Source: Pseudomonadota bacterium (GTDB lineage Bacteria; Desulfobacterota; Binatia; UBA9968). Taken from it: DNA of 64,000 nt. Position 1 is the stretch's first letter; each line of letters begins with the position of its first letter. The stretch covers positions 124,001 to 188,000 of the forward strand of contig JAJPJQ010000036.1 of the NCBI GenBank assembly GCA_021324155.1. The letters are read 5' to 3'. The notes beneath the pieces were generated by a model. That model was not told the DNA's origin and did not search any database. It saw only the letters and a program-made list of their open reading frames with translations. The translations under genes were made by a program, and so were the position numbers. This document shows, one piece after another, positions 1 to 7,759 of this stretch.

Positions 1-63
1 GTAGTCGACGCCCAGGACTTTCAACAGATCGACGATCAGGTCGGAGCCGAATTGCGCGGGCAT
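1..63 (-). CDS. Thiamine-diphosphate-dependent enzyme, N-terminal fragment (runs off the window)
   Basis: Only the first 21 codons are present; the reading frame is open to the window edge. The start is well supported: a GGAGG Shine-Dalgarno lies 5 bases before the ATG. The peptide begins MPAQFGSDLIVDLLKVLGVDY, which resembles the N-terminus of acetolactate-synthase-like TPP enzymes, where the Pyr domain begins with a 'GSDLIVDLLKxLG' type helix. It lies 66 bases downstream of the cupin gene and is probably the last visible gene of the operon that begins with the ThyX-like gene. The family assignment rests on 21 residues and is tentative. Confidence 0.5.
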   Translation of the reverse strand, partial: MPAQFGSDLIVDLLKVLGVDY

Positions 64-129
64 GGGAACCTCCGATAAAGAATCGTTTCGAGTTTCAAGG
101 AAACCGCGATACTCGGAACGGAGTCGGCG

Positions 130-570
130 TTATTCGAAGAAGGCGTTCTCGATTAGCTCGGGATCGCCGTAGCCTTCGGCGGCGCGGCCGCCGATCTGCT
201 CGCCCTTGGGATTGATGCGGTGATCGAACTTCTCCGCGTGCGCGCCGAAGCGGATCATCACGAGCGGCTCGTCGCCGTAGTTGGCGAACTGGTAGAAGCA
301 GCCCTTCGGCAGCACGACGGCGTTGTTCTTCGCGACCGTGAACGGCTTCTCGTCGATGCCGGTGAACGTCGCGACGCCCTTCAAGACGACGAAAGTGTGG
401 TCCTCGTTCAAATGCGCGTGCAGCGCGTTCTCGCCCGTGCCGGTCGCGTAGCAGTGGATGCGAAACGTGCTGTTGTCGGTCTCTGAGAGCAGAATGCGGC
501 TGCGCCCCTTCTTCACCAGCTGCGTTTTCAGCTGGATCGTCTGCGGCTTTACGCTGGTATCGACGGCCAT
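130..570 (-). CDS. Small single-domain cupin protein
   Basis: A 146-aa protein with one cupin barrel. Around residues 51-65 it carries the metal-binding half motif HAHLNEDHTFVVLKG, and a second cupin motif with PKGCFYQFAN follows near residue 90. Proteins of this size are usually metal-dependent small-molecule binding or dioxygenase-type enzymes; the substrate cannot be told. A GGGAGGTG ribosome site sits 5 bases before the ATG. It follows three substrate-binding protein genes with a 13-base gap and precedes a TPP enzyme gene, so it probably acts on the same imported compound. Confidence 0.8.
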   Translation of the reverse strand: MAVDTSVKPQTIQLKTQLVKKGRSRILLSETDNSTFRIHCYATGTGENALHAHLNEDHTFVVLKGVATFTGIDEKPFTVAKNNAVVLPKGCFYQFANYGDEPLVMIRFGAHAEKFDHRINPKGEQIGGRAAEGYGDPELIENAFFE

Positions 571-583
571 GGCTCACCTCCCG

Positions 584-1567
584 TCAGAAAAGACCTTCCT
601 TCTCTAGCTTACGCACGACGCGGTCGTCAACGAGGTCCTCGGCCTTCAGGCGCCTGACCTGCTCGCTCGACCGGCCGAGGATGCGGATGACGTTGCGCAG
701 CCCCTCGACGTCGGGATAGACGCGCTTGTCGTAGAGCGTGCGCATCATCTCGTAGCCGGCCTCGGCGTCTTCGAGCTTGTCGAGGCGGAGGCTGCGCGCG
801 AGGCTCCGCACCACCGCGGATTTATTCTCGGGATTGTTGATGAAGCGAATCGCGTCGATCGACGCGCGCACCGCCTTCTCGGCGGTTTCGAAGTTGCGGT
901 CGAGCATCGCGCGCTTCGCCATGAGGCCGAGGCCCTGGAACGGAATGTTCATCTTGCCGAGGTCGCCGAGGATGGGAAAGCCCTGCTTCTCCATCTGCGC
1001 GCCGAAGGTGTAGCCGAGATACGCGCCGTCGACCGCGCCGGTCGCGAGCGCCTGCGCGAGCACGGATTGATCGCCGATGACGCGGAGCTGGATCTTGTCG
1101 CGCTCGACGTTGAGGCCCCACTTTTCGAAGGCGAGCAGCGTGAACATCCACACGCCGCCGCCGATGCTCTGCACGCCGACGCGCTTGCCCTTCAAGTCCG
1201 CAGGCGCGCGGATCGACGGATTGACGACGAAGGTGCCGTCGAGCTTGTTGATGAGCCCGGCGATGAAGACGAGGTCGAGGCCGCCCGCCATCGCGCCGAT
1301 CGACGCACCGGTCGCCGAGCCGGCGTGGAACTGCGTCTCGCCGGAGGCGAGCGCCGACATGCCGACCGGGCCGCTGCGCACGTGCACCACCTGCGCGTCG
1401 AGACCGTATTTGGCGAAGAGGCCGGCGTCTTTGGCGACGAAGAGCACGCCGGTGCGCTCGTTCAAGCCGCCGAAGGTGATGATCGCCTTCGGCGCCGGCG
1501 AGGCGGCGTGCGCCGCCGCGGCGCAGCAGAGCGCGAGATGGCACGCGAGAAGCGCGATCGTCCGCAT
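584..1567 (-). CDS. ABC-type substrate-binding protein, NMT1/TauA-like (copy 1 of a tandem triplet)
   Basis: A 327-aa exported protein with a clear N-terminal signal peptide ending near AHAA (residue 22). The body has the NMT1/SsuA/TauA fold signatures: 'VAKDAGLFAKYGLDAQVV' near residue 44, 'PADLKGKRVGVQSIGG' near 120, and 'GAVDGAYLGY' near 180. Such proteins capture small anionic or pyrimidine-like compounds in the periplasm. This copy is the most divergent of the three. It starts 8 bases after the next gene's stop, with AGGAG overlapping that stop codon. No permease or ATPase gene is nearby. Confidence 0.85.
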   Translation of the reverse strand: MRTIALLACHLALCCAAAAHAASPAPKAIITFGGLNERTGVLFVAKDAGLFAKYGLDAQVVHVRSGPVGMSALASGETQFHAGSATGASIGAMAGGLDLVFIAGLINKLDGTFVVNPSIRAPADLKGKRVGVQSIGGGVWMFTLLAFEKWGLNVERDKIQLRVIGDQSVLAQALATGAVDGAYLGYTFGAQMEKQGFPILGDLGKMNIPFQGLGLMAKRAMLDRNFETAEKAVRASIDAIRFINNPENKSAVVRSLARSLRLDKLEDAEAGYEMMRTLYDKRVYPDVEGLRNVIRILGRSSEQVRRLKAEDLVDDRVVRKLEKEGLF

Positions 1568-1575
1568 GGCTGCTC

Positions 1576-2559
1576 CTATTTATAGAGGTTTTCGAAATAG
1601 CCGCTGTCGTCGAGCTCTTTCACGAACGAGAGATCGACGAACTGCTCGGGACGCGCGCTTTTCGCGGCCGGACTGCGCTCGCCGAGCTCTTCGAGCGCCA
1701 TCTGCACGCCGCCTACTGCGGGATAGGGCTTGCGCAAAAGTATTCTCGTGTAATGCTCGTAGCCGGCTTCGATCTTTTCTATGTCGTTGCTGCGAGTGTA
1801 TTTCGCGATCACGTCCATCGTGAATTTCTTGTTCTTGAGATAAAAGCTCAAGCCCCGCGCGAGGCTCTTGATATATCTCAGCGCGACCTCGCGCGACTCG
1901 CGCGCGTAGCGCCGCGTCGTGACGACATCGCTGGTCAGTCCTTCGATGCCGAGAGCGCTCACGTCCAGCAGAACCGACAAGCCCATCCTTTTCCCGACGA
2001 TCATCTCTTCATAGGAGAGCGCGGCGCCGTCGATCGCGCCGTTGGCGAGCGCTGCCATGCGCAGCGGCGAATTGCCCACCTGCACGATCGTCACGTCGGC
2101 CGGCGTGAGTCCGAGTTTTTTGAGAATGTACTTGAGCAAAAAATCCGACGCCGAGCCCAAGCGGCTCACGCCGAGCTTTTTGCCCTTGAGCTGCGCGGCG
2201 CTGGTGATATTTTTCGAGACCACCATATAGGCCTGCGACGGATCTTTCTTCGCGCTCGCGAGCATCACCAGGTCCGACCCCGAGAGCGACGCGCTGATCG
2301 CCGCGCCGCCGGCCATGACCGCGATCGGCACGTCGCCCGCGAGCATCGCCTGCGTCAGCATCGTCGAGCTGCCGATGAAGAGGAGCTGGACATCGAGGCC
2401 GTTTTCCATGAACGCGCCGGATTCTTTGGCGACCCAGACGAGCGAATGGCCGATGCCGATCGTCGAGTAAGCGGAGCGAAGCCGGATCGACTGCGTCTGC
2501 GCCCATGCCGGCGCGGCGGCAAGAAACAAAAGCGCAATTAACGCGAGGCGCGTGCGCAT
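1576..2559 (-). CDS. ABC-type substrate-binding protein, NMT1/TauA-like (copy 2)
   Basis: A 327-aa secreted binding protein with a signal peptide of about 20 residues ending AWAQ. By eye it is much closer to the next gene (2568-3551) than to copy 1: both share 'RLRSAYSTI', 'KGKKLGVSRLGS' and 'NKKFxMDVIAKYTRSND'. Length, gap size and the junction sequence (TAG stop inside AGGAG, then CAGCC and ATG) are the same as at the neighbouring junction, pointing to tandem duplication of a whole gene-plus-ribosome-site unit. The ligand is unknown. Confidence 0.87.
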   Translation of the reverse strand: MRTRLALIALLFLAAAPAWAQTQSIRLRSAYSTIGIGHSLVWVAKESGAFMENGLDVQLLFIGSSTMLTQAMLAGDVPIAVMAGGAAISASLSGSDLVMLASAKKDPSQAYMVVSKNITSAAQLKGKKLGVSRLGSASDFLLKYILKKLGLTPADVTIVQVGNSPLRMAALANGAIDGAALSYEEMIVGKRMGLSVLLDVSALGIEGLTSDVVTTRRYARESREVALRYIKSLARGLSFYLKNKKFTMDVIAKYTRSNDIEKIEAGYEHYTRILLRKPYPAVGGVQMALEELGERSPAAKSARPEQFVDLSFVKELDDSGYFENLYK

Positions 2560-2567
2560 GGCTGCTC

Positions 2568-3551
2568 CTATTTACTGAGCGCGTCGATGTAGCCGCTCTC
2601 GTCCAGCTCTTTGACAAACGAGTTGTCGACGAACTGCTCGGGGCGCGCGGTTCGCGCCGCCGGGTTGCGCTCGCCGATCTCTTCCAGCGCGAGCGCGACG
2701 CCGCCCATGGCGGGATAGGGCTTGCGCAAAAATATCTTCGCGTTGTACTCGTATCCGGCGTCGATCTTTTCCACATCGTTGCTGCGCGTGTATTTCGCGA
2801 TCACGTCCATGCTGAACTTCTTGTTCTTGACGAAGAAACTCACGCCTTTGACCATGCTGCGGACATAGCGCATCGCGATGTCGCGCGACTCGCGCGCGTA
2901 GCGCCGCGTCGTGATGATGTCGCTGTTCAGCCCCTCGATGCCGTAGGTGCTGAGATCGAGGAGGATCGGGAAGCCGGTTTTCTTCGCCACCAGCATCTCT
3001 TCGAAAGAGAGCGCGGTGCCGTCGATGGCGCCGTTGGCGAGCGCCGACATGCGCACCGGCGAGGAGCCGACCTGCACGATCGTCACGTCGCGCGCGGCGT
3101 CGAGGCCGAGCTTTTTGAGCAGATATTTGAGCAGGAAGTCCGACGAGGAGCCCAGGCGGCTCACGCCGAGCTTTTTGCCCTTTAGCTGCGCGGGCGTCTT
3201 GATGTCCTTGGCGACGGCGAGAAAGACCTGCGCCGGATCTTTCTTCGTGCTGCCGAGGATCACGAGGTCGGAGCCGGAGAGCGTCGCGTTGATCGCCGTC
3301 GCGCCGGACATGATGACGATCGGCACGTCGGCGGCGACCACCGCCTGCGTGACCGTCGTCGAGCCGCCGATGAAAAGCAGCTGGAGGTCGATGCCGTTTT
3401 CTTTAAAGATGCCCGCCTCTTTCGCGACCCAGATGAGCGACTGGCCGATGGCGATCGTCGAATAAGCCGACCGCAGCCGCACCGGCTGCCCCTGCGCGCA
3501 CGCGGGCGCGGCGAGGACGACGGCGAGCAGTACGGCGGCGGCGATTTTCAT
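2568..3551 (-). CDS. ABC-type substrate-binding protein, NMT1/TauA-like (copy 3)
   Basis: A 327-aa paralogue of the preceding gene. The signal peptide ends at PACAQ (about residue 20), followed by the same QPVRLRSAYSTIAIG start of the mature protein and the hinge motif 'LKGKKLGVSRLGSSSDF' near residue 124. It begins 2 bases after the stop of the ThyX-like gene and its GGAG ribosome site lies inside that gene's end, so the two are likely translationally linked. This is probably the ancestral copy of the duplicated pair because it sits next to the operon's first gene. Confidence 0.87.
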   Translation of the reverse strand: MKIAAAVLLAVVLAAPACAQGQPVRLRSAYSTIAIGQSLIWVAKEAGIFKENGIDLQLLFIGGSTTVTQAVVAADVPIVIMSGATAINATLSGSDLVILGSTKKDPAQVFLAVAKDIKTPAQLKGKKLGVSRLGSSSDFLLKYLLKKLGLDAARDVTIVQVGSSPVRMSALANGAIDGTALSFEEMLVAKKTGFPILLDLSTYGIEGLNSDIITTRRYARESRDIAMRYVRSMVKGVSFFVKNKKFSMDVIAKYTRSNDVEKIDAGYEYNAKIFLRKPYPAMGGVALALEEIGERNPAARTARPEQFVDNSFVKELDESGYIDALSK

Positions 3552-3553
3552 GG

Positions 3554-5215
3554 TTACTCCAGGGCCGACTTCTTATACTCCGTCCGCATCTCGGACTGAA
3601 GCCGGCCGAGGCGGTATTCCTTCCAGTCGATGAACTTGGCCGCGCGCGCGAGCGCGGGATGCACTTCCCCGATCTTCCGCCACATCTCCTGGACGATGAA
3701 GCGGTAGTCGGGATGGCCCTGGGGCATCGTGCGCAGCTCGCCGATATGCACCGCCTCGCGCAGGTTCATCGTCATGGTCCAGCGGATCTTGTACGCGAAC
3801 GGCACGGCGTACTGGCTTTCGAGCGGCATGTCCGCGCGCATCGCTTCGGTGAGCCCCGCGGCCTTCTCCATCGCGCGGTCGAAATCCGCCTTGAAGCCGG
3901 CCTCGACGATCTCCGCCGGCGTGTCGTAGCCGTGCGCGGTCGTGAAGTCCTGGCGCTCCTGCGTCAGAATGCGGTGGCGGTGAAGGTCGCGGTAAAGCCC
4001 GAGATTGCCTACGACGTCGAAAGTGTAATAGACGCGCTCGAGCGCGCGCCCGGGCTTGTCGCGCCGGTGGCGTCGGCGGCCGAAATATTCGGCAAAGACG
4101 CGCTCGCGTTCTTCGCGCGATAATTTCGCCGCGAGCTTTTCCAGCTCGGCGAGCGGCCGGCGCGCGTGCGGGTAGAGAATCGCCGCCAGCGCCTTCTCTT
4201 CGCCGCGCTCATCGTACGAGACGATCGCCACCGGCTCGGCGGCGGCCGATGGCTTCGTTCCCGCGATGCGCTCCGCGACGGCGCGCGTCGCGCCGTAGGT
4301 CTCGGACAAGTATTCGCTCCGCTTCGCCCGCTTGACGAACGACGGAATCAATTGATTCAGCTCGCGGTGCATCGAGCGCGCGAGCTCCTGCATCTCGGTC
4401 AATTCGCTTGAGTAAAGTTTCGTCAGCAGATACTCGAAAGCCTGGCCAACGCCGAAAAAGCCGACGTTGGTCAGAGTCGCCGCCGGCAGATAGCCGCGCA
4501 GAATGTCGCACGCCTGCGTGCGGATCGTCGAGCGGTACGCGCCCTCGGCCCATTTCTTCAGCTTCTCGTCGTTTTGCGCCTCGCGGTAGCTCACCGCCGC
4601 GCCGGTCTCGGGATGGCGCAGCTCGATCTCGTCGATCGGCATCGAGCGCTTGACGAATTCGATCATCGGATCGATCTGCCGCGAATAGGTCTCGAAGAGC
4701 AGATTCATGACCGCGAGATATTCGTCGCGCCAGCGCGAGGCCATGATCTTCGGCTCGCGATAGAAGAGATAATTCCCCGCCCGGTCTTTCTGGTCGAAGC
4801 GCACGTAGCGCGTGGACTTTTCCAGCGGCGCGATGCCGATGCGCGCGTCTTCGAGAATATTCGCCGCGATGTTGGAGATGTTCTCGCAGGCGAGGTGCGC
4901 GCCGCCCAATTGCGCCACGGAATCGTCGCCGTAGCCGACCAGAACGCGGTCGTAGAAGGCGCGCGCCTTGGCGAGCGCGGCGCTGCTGTCGCCGGACGGC
5001 AACGCGCCGCCGAGCAGGTCTTTCAGCGCGAGCTCGGGATCGCCGAGGAATTCGTCGTAAAACGTCCGGCGCAGGCTCTTGGTCGAGCGGCTGTAGCGCG
5101 AGAAGAGCGCGCCGGCGACCTCCTGCGGCAGCTTGAGGCCGAAGACGTCGGCGTCGAGATTGGTGAAAAAAGGCGCCAGCGCCGTGTTTTCTTCCGGCGT
5201 GAACTTATCGGCCAT
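3554..5215 (-). CDS. Two-domain ThyX-like (FAD-dependent thymidylate synthase superfamily) protein
   Basis: A 553-aa protein, about twice the usual ThyX length, appearing to contain two Thy1-like halves. The N-terminal half has 'YGDDSVAQLGGAH' (about 95-107) and 'EKSTRYV' (132-138), which matches the Ser-x-Arg-Tyr end of the ThyX motif, but the RHR part is replaced (ARI). The C-terminal half has RHR at 413-415 ('LHRHRILTQERQDF'), but the serine seven residues further on is Asp423. ThyX enzymes use RHRx7S to bind FAD and dUMP, so here the motif is split between the halves. It is the first gene of an operon with three binding proteins and a cupin, an odd setting for thymidylate synthesis. It may be a distinct flavoenzyme. 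Confidence 0.7.
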   Translation of the reverse strand: MADKFTPEENTALAPFFTNLDADVFGLKLPQEVAGALFSRYSRSTKSLRRTFYDEFLGDPELALKDLLGGALPSGDSSAALAKARAFYDRVLVGYGDDSVAQLGGAHLACENISNIAANILEDARIGIAPLEKSTRYVRFDQKDRAGNYLFYREPKIMASRWRDEYLAVMNLLFETYSRQIDPMIEFVKRSMPIDEIELRHPETGAAVSYREAQNDEKLKKWAEGAYRSTIRTQACDILRGYLPAATLTNVGFFGVGQAFEYLLTKLYSSELTEMQELARSMHRELNQLIPSFVKRAKRSEYLSETYGATRAVAERIAGTKPSAAAEPVAIVSYDERGEEKALAAILYPHARRPLAELEKLAAKLSREERERVFAEYFGRRRHRRDKPGRALERVYYTFDVVGNLGLYRDLHRHRILTQERQDFTTAHGYDTPAEIVEAGFKADFDRAMEKAAGLTEAMRADMPLESQYAVPFAYKIRWTMTMNLREAVHIGELRTMPQGHPDYRFIVQEMWRKIGEVHPALARAAKFIDWKEYRLGRLQSEMRTEYKKSALE

Positions 5216-5282
5216 CGCGCATGCGTCTCCGTGAAAACTTTCACAATTCTATTCGCTTTGACGCTATTGAAACAAGGGGCAA

Positions 5283-5927
5283 GTGGTTCAGAATCTTCTC
5301 ATGCGAGTAACCGCCGCGATCCTCGCTCTGTCTTTGACTTCCTTGATTTTATCGGCGCCGCTCGAAGCCGCGGAGCCGCCCGCTCCCGGCCGCTATAAGA
5401 TCGATCCGGCGGAAAGCCGCATCGTCGTGCGCGCCTACGCGGCGGGATTTTTCTCCGCCTTCGCGCACGACCACACGATCGCCGCGCGCGACTTCGACGG
5501 CGCCGCCACCGTCGACGAACGCGGCGGCGCATCGCTGCGCCTCGCGATCCGCGCGGCGTCGCTCGGCGTCGTCGACAAGATCAGCGACGGCGACCGCCGC
5601 GATATCGAGGCGACGATGCGCGGCCAGGTCTTGGAGACGGAAAAGTTCCCCGAGATCGCCTTCCGGAGCACGCGCGTCGAGGCGCGCGCGAATGCCGACG
5701 GAAGCTATCAGGCGCGGATCGCCGGCGAGTTGACGCTCCACGGCGTTACGCGGGAAGTATCCTTTACCGCCGATGTAGCCGTCGAGAACGGCAGGCTGCG
5801 GGCGCGCGGGCGCTTCCCGCTGCTGCAAACCGATTACAAGATAACGCCGGTATCGATTTTCGGCGGGACCGTGCGCGTGAAGGACGAGGTCGAGATTACC
5901 TTCGACGTCGCCGCAGCGAAAGAATAG
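5283..5927 (+). CDS. YceI-family periplasmic lipid-binding-like protein
   Basis: A 214-aa protein with an N-terminal signal peptide ending about LEAAEP and then a YceI beta-barrel domain: 'GRYKIDPAESRIVVRAYAAG' opens it, 'FSAFAHDHTIAARDFDG' follows, and 'GELTLHGVTREVSF' near residue 150 is the typical YceI core strand. YceI proteins bind isoprenoid or other amphiphilic lipids in the periplasm. Two starts are possible: GTG at 5283 with AAGGGG upstream, or ATG at 5301, which gives a more typical signal peptide (MRVTAAIL). It is transcribed divergently from the ThyX-like gene and converges on the flavoprotein gene. Confidence 0.85.
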   Translation: MVQNLLMRVTAAILALSLTSLILSAPLEAAEPPAPGRYKIDPAESRIVVRAYAAGFFSAFAHDHTIAARDFDGAATVDERGGASLRLAIRAASLGVVDKISDGDRRDIEATMRGQVLETEKFPEIAFRSTRVEARANADGSYQARIAGELTLHGVTREVSFTADVAVENGRLRARGRFPLLQTDYKITPVSIFGGTVRVKDEVEITFDVAAAKE

Positions 5928-5932
5928 CGCGC

Positions 5933-7084
5933 CTACGGCTCGGCGCGGCAGACTTCGTCGACGAGCCGGTTGATGGGAAAATTGTTTTTCGTCTTGAGCC
6001 GCATCAGCGGCGCCATGAGATACGGGCGCAGGATGAGGGCGCGGATCAGCCGGTTGACGGCCTGGCGGCGCGCGAGGGCGCCGCGGCAGGCCGCGTCGTA
6101 TGCCGCGAGCTGACGCGCCGAGACATCGCCGCGCGTGAGCGCCGCGTCGGCCGCCGCCGCGGCCAGCTCGCCGCTTCTGAGCGCGAAATAGACGCCTTCG
6201 CCCGTGACCGGCTCGGTCACGCGGGCCGCGTCGCCCGCGAGCAGAAAGCCATCGCCGTAGCGGCGGCGCGGCGCGAAGTCGAGCGGATAGATCGACCTCA
6301 CTGCGGCGATTGTGGAAGGCGCGACGGTCTCGTGGAGATGAAGATTCTTCGAAAAATGATTTGCGACGATCGCGTCGATCGGTTGTTCGCGCGCGATCGT
6401 CCTATCGATGGCGAACGATAGATTCGCCGCGCCGCCGCCGAGCGCCATAACCCCGGCGTAGCCGCCGGGAAAAGCGTGAATCTGGATCTCGCCGGCGGGC
6501 ACCCGGCAGCCGGTGAGATTCAACTGAAAGCCGACGAAGCGCCCCGGCCTGCTTTGCGCCGTGATCGCGCCGAGACGCTGCGCGGTCCATGAATTCCGGC
6601 CGTCGGCGCCGATCACGAGGCGCGCAAAAAACTCCCGCTCACCCGAGCCGTTCTCGCCGCGCAGTTTCCAGCAGCCGCTCTCGCGCTCGAGGGCGGAAGG
6701 CTTCACGCCTTCATACAGCAGTGCGCCTTCGGCGACCGCTTGTTTGACCAGCAAATCGTCGAAAGCGCGCCGGCGCATGCCGACGCCGAAGACCCGCGTG
6801 AACGGAATCAAAGCTTCGGCCGACGCGGTCGAGACGCGGAACGCGGTTACTTTTTGATGATCGGAGGCGAGCAGCGCGTCGCGGATGCCGAGCCGGCCGA
6901 AAAGGTTCCAGCCGGCGGGATTTAAAAAATCGCCACAGAGCTTGTCGCGCGGGAAGACCGCCTTGTCGATCAGCGCGACCGCATAGCCGCGGCGCGCGAG
7001 GCAGATCGCCGCCGCCGAGCCGGCCGGGCCGGCCCCGACGATCGCGGCGTCAAAGCGGTTCACGGCCGAGCCACAGGCGCGCAA
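5933..7084 (-). CDS. FAD-dependent oxidoreductase, geranylgeranyl-reductase-like
   Basis: A 383-aa flavoprotein. The dinucleotide-binding motif 'AAIVGAGPAGSAAAICLARRG' lies at the N-terminus (about 13-33), the second FAD motif 'FLLAGDAARVTEPVTGEGV' near residue 275, and 'PRDKLCGDFLNPAGWNLF' near 45 resembles the geranylgeranyl reductase and related hydroxylase group. It is last in a three-gene unit with a ketosynthase and a methyltransferase, so it may reduce or hydroxylate their polyketide or lipid product. The true start may be the GTG at 7063 (VNRFD), which shortens the overlap with the upstream gene from 35 to 14 bases. Confidence 0.8.
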   Translation of the reverse strand: MRACGSAVNRFDAAIVGAGPAGSAAAICLARRGYAVALIDKAVFPRDKLCGDFLNPAGWNLFGRLGIRDALLASDHQKVTAFRVSTASAEALIPFTRVFGVGMRRRAFDDLLVKQAVAEGALLYEGVKPSALERESGCWKLRGENGSGEREFFARLVIGADGRNSWTAQRLGAITAQSRPGRFVGFQLNLTGCRVPAGEIQIHAFPGGYAGVMALGGGAANLSFAIDRTIAREQPIDAIVANHFSKNLHLHETVAPSTIAAVRSIYPLDFAPRRRYGDGFLLAGDAARVTEPVTGEGVYFALRSGELAAAAADAALTRGDVSARQLAAYDAACRGALARRQAVNRLIRALILRPYLMAPLMRLKTKNNFPINRLVDEVCRAEP

Positions 7085-7757
7085 ACACGCGGAACGGGAA
7101 CAGCGCCAGGACCTCCGCCGGACCGACGCCAGCGCGGCGAAAGAGCTTGCGCCATTCCTCCACGGTATAGGCGCGGCGCACTGAAAGCGGCGCGTCGACG
7201 CGCGTCATCACATTCGTGGTGAAAAGAATCGTGATCAGTTTGATGCCCAAATAGGCGAGCGGGTGGCGGACCAGATCGCTCACCAGCAGCGCGCGCCGCG
7301 CGGTATTGGCCCACGCGCGGAGCAGCGCCGTGATCTCGTCCTCGGAGAAGTGGTGCAGCATCTGGGACGCGAGAACGAAGTCGAAAGCGCCGGGCTTGAA
7401 CGGCGGCGTAAAGCCGTCGGCGCGCACGATGGCGATCTCCGGGTAATACGCAACACGCCGCCGCGCCACGGCGGCGGTCACCGGATGCGGCTCGAGCGCG
7501 ACGATGCGCGCCGCGAGCCCCCGTTTTCTCGCCCATTCGACGATCGCGATCGGAATATCCGCGCTGCCCGTGCCGACGTCCAGCAGGGAGAATTCTCTCA
7601 TCCGGTTCTGCTCGACGGTCGAGCTGAGAAACTTGAAGATGCCGCGCTTCGCGCCGAGGACCCGGTTGAGCGCGCGCAAGTTGCCGAGATCGCCTTCGAG
7701 CAGACGCGGCGAAGCGCCCGGCGAGTCCATCAGCTCTTTTTCTTCGCTGTGGCGCAT
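7050..7757 (-). CDS. SAM-dependent class I methyltransferase
   Basis: A 235-aa protein when started at the ATG at 7757, which is 2 bases after the ketosynthase stop; an in-frame extension to 7877 only overlaps that gene and looks unrelated. Motif I is 'LLDVGTGSADIPIAI' (about residue 56), followed by the acidic end of strand 2 ('IVALEPHP') and 'FDFVLASQMLHHFSEDEI' (motif IV region, near 130), a layout typical of UbiE/COQ5-like small-molecule methyltransferases. It lies between a ketosynthase and a flavin oxidoreductase, a combination seen in polyketide and quinone tailoring clusters. The substrate is unknown. Confidence 0.82.
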   Translation of the reverse strand: MRHSEEKELMDSPGASPRLLEGDLGNLRALNRVLGAKRGIFKFLSSTVEQNRMREFSLLDVGTGSADIPIAIVEWARKRGLAARIVALEPHPVTAAVARRRVAYYPEIAIVRADGFTPPFKPGAFDFVLASQMLHHFSEDEITALLRAWANTARRALLVSDLVRHPLAYLGIKLITILFTTNVMTRVDAPLSVRRAYTVEEWRKLFRRAGVGPAEVLALFPFRVFARLWLGREPL

Positions 7758-7759
7758 GG

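Noticed and set aside
5299-5532. Arg-rich reading frames antisense to GC-rich genes (many across 1-41 kb)
   Set aside because: High GC lengthens random open frames; these overlap well-supported genes and have Arg/Ala-rich, motif-free translations.
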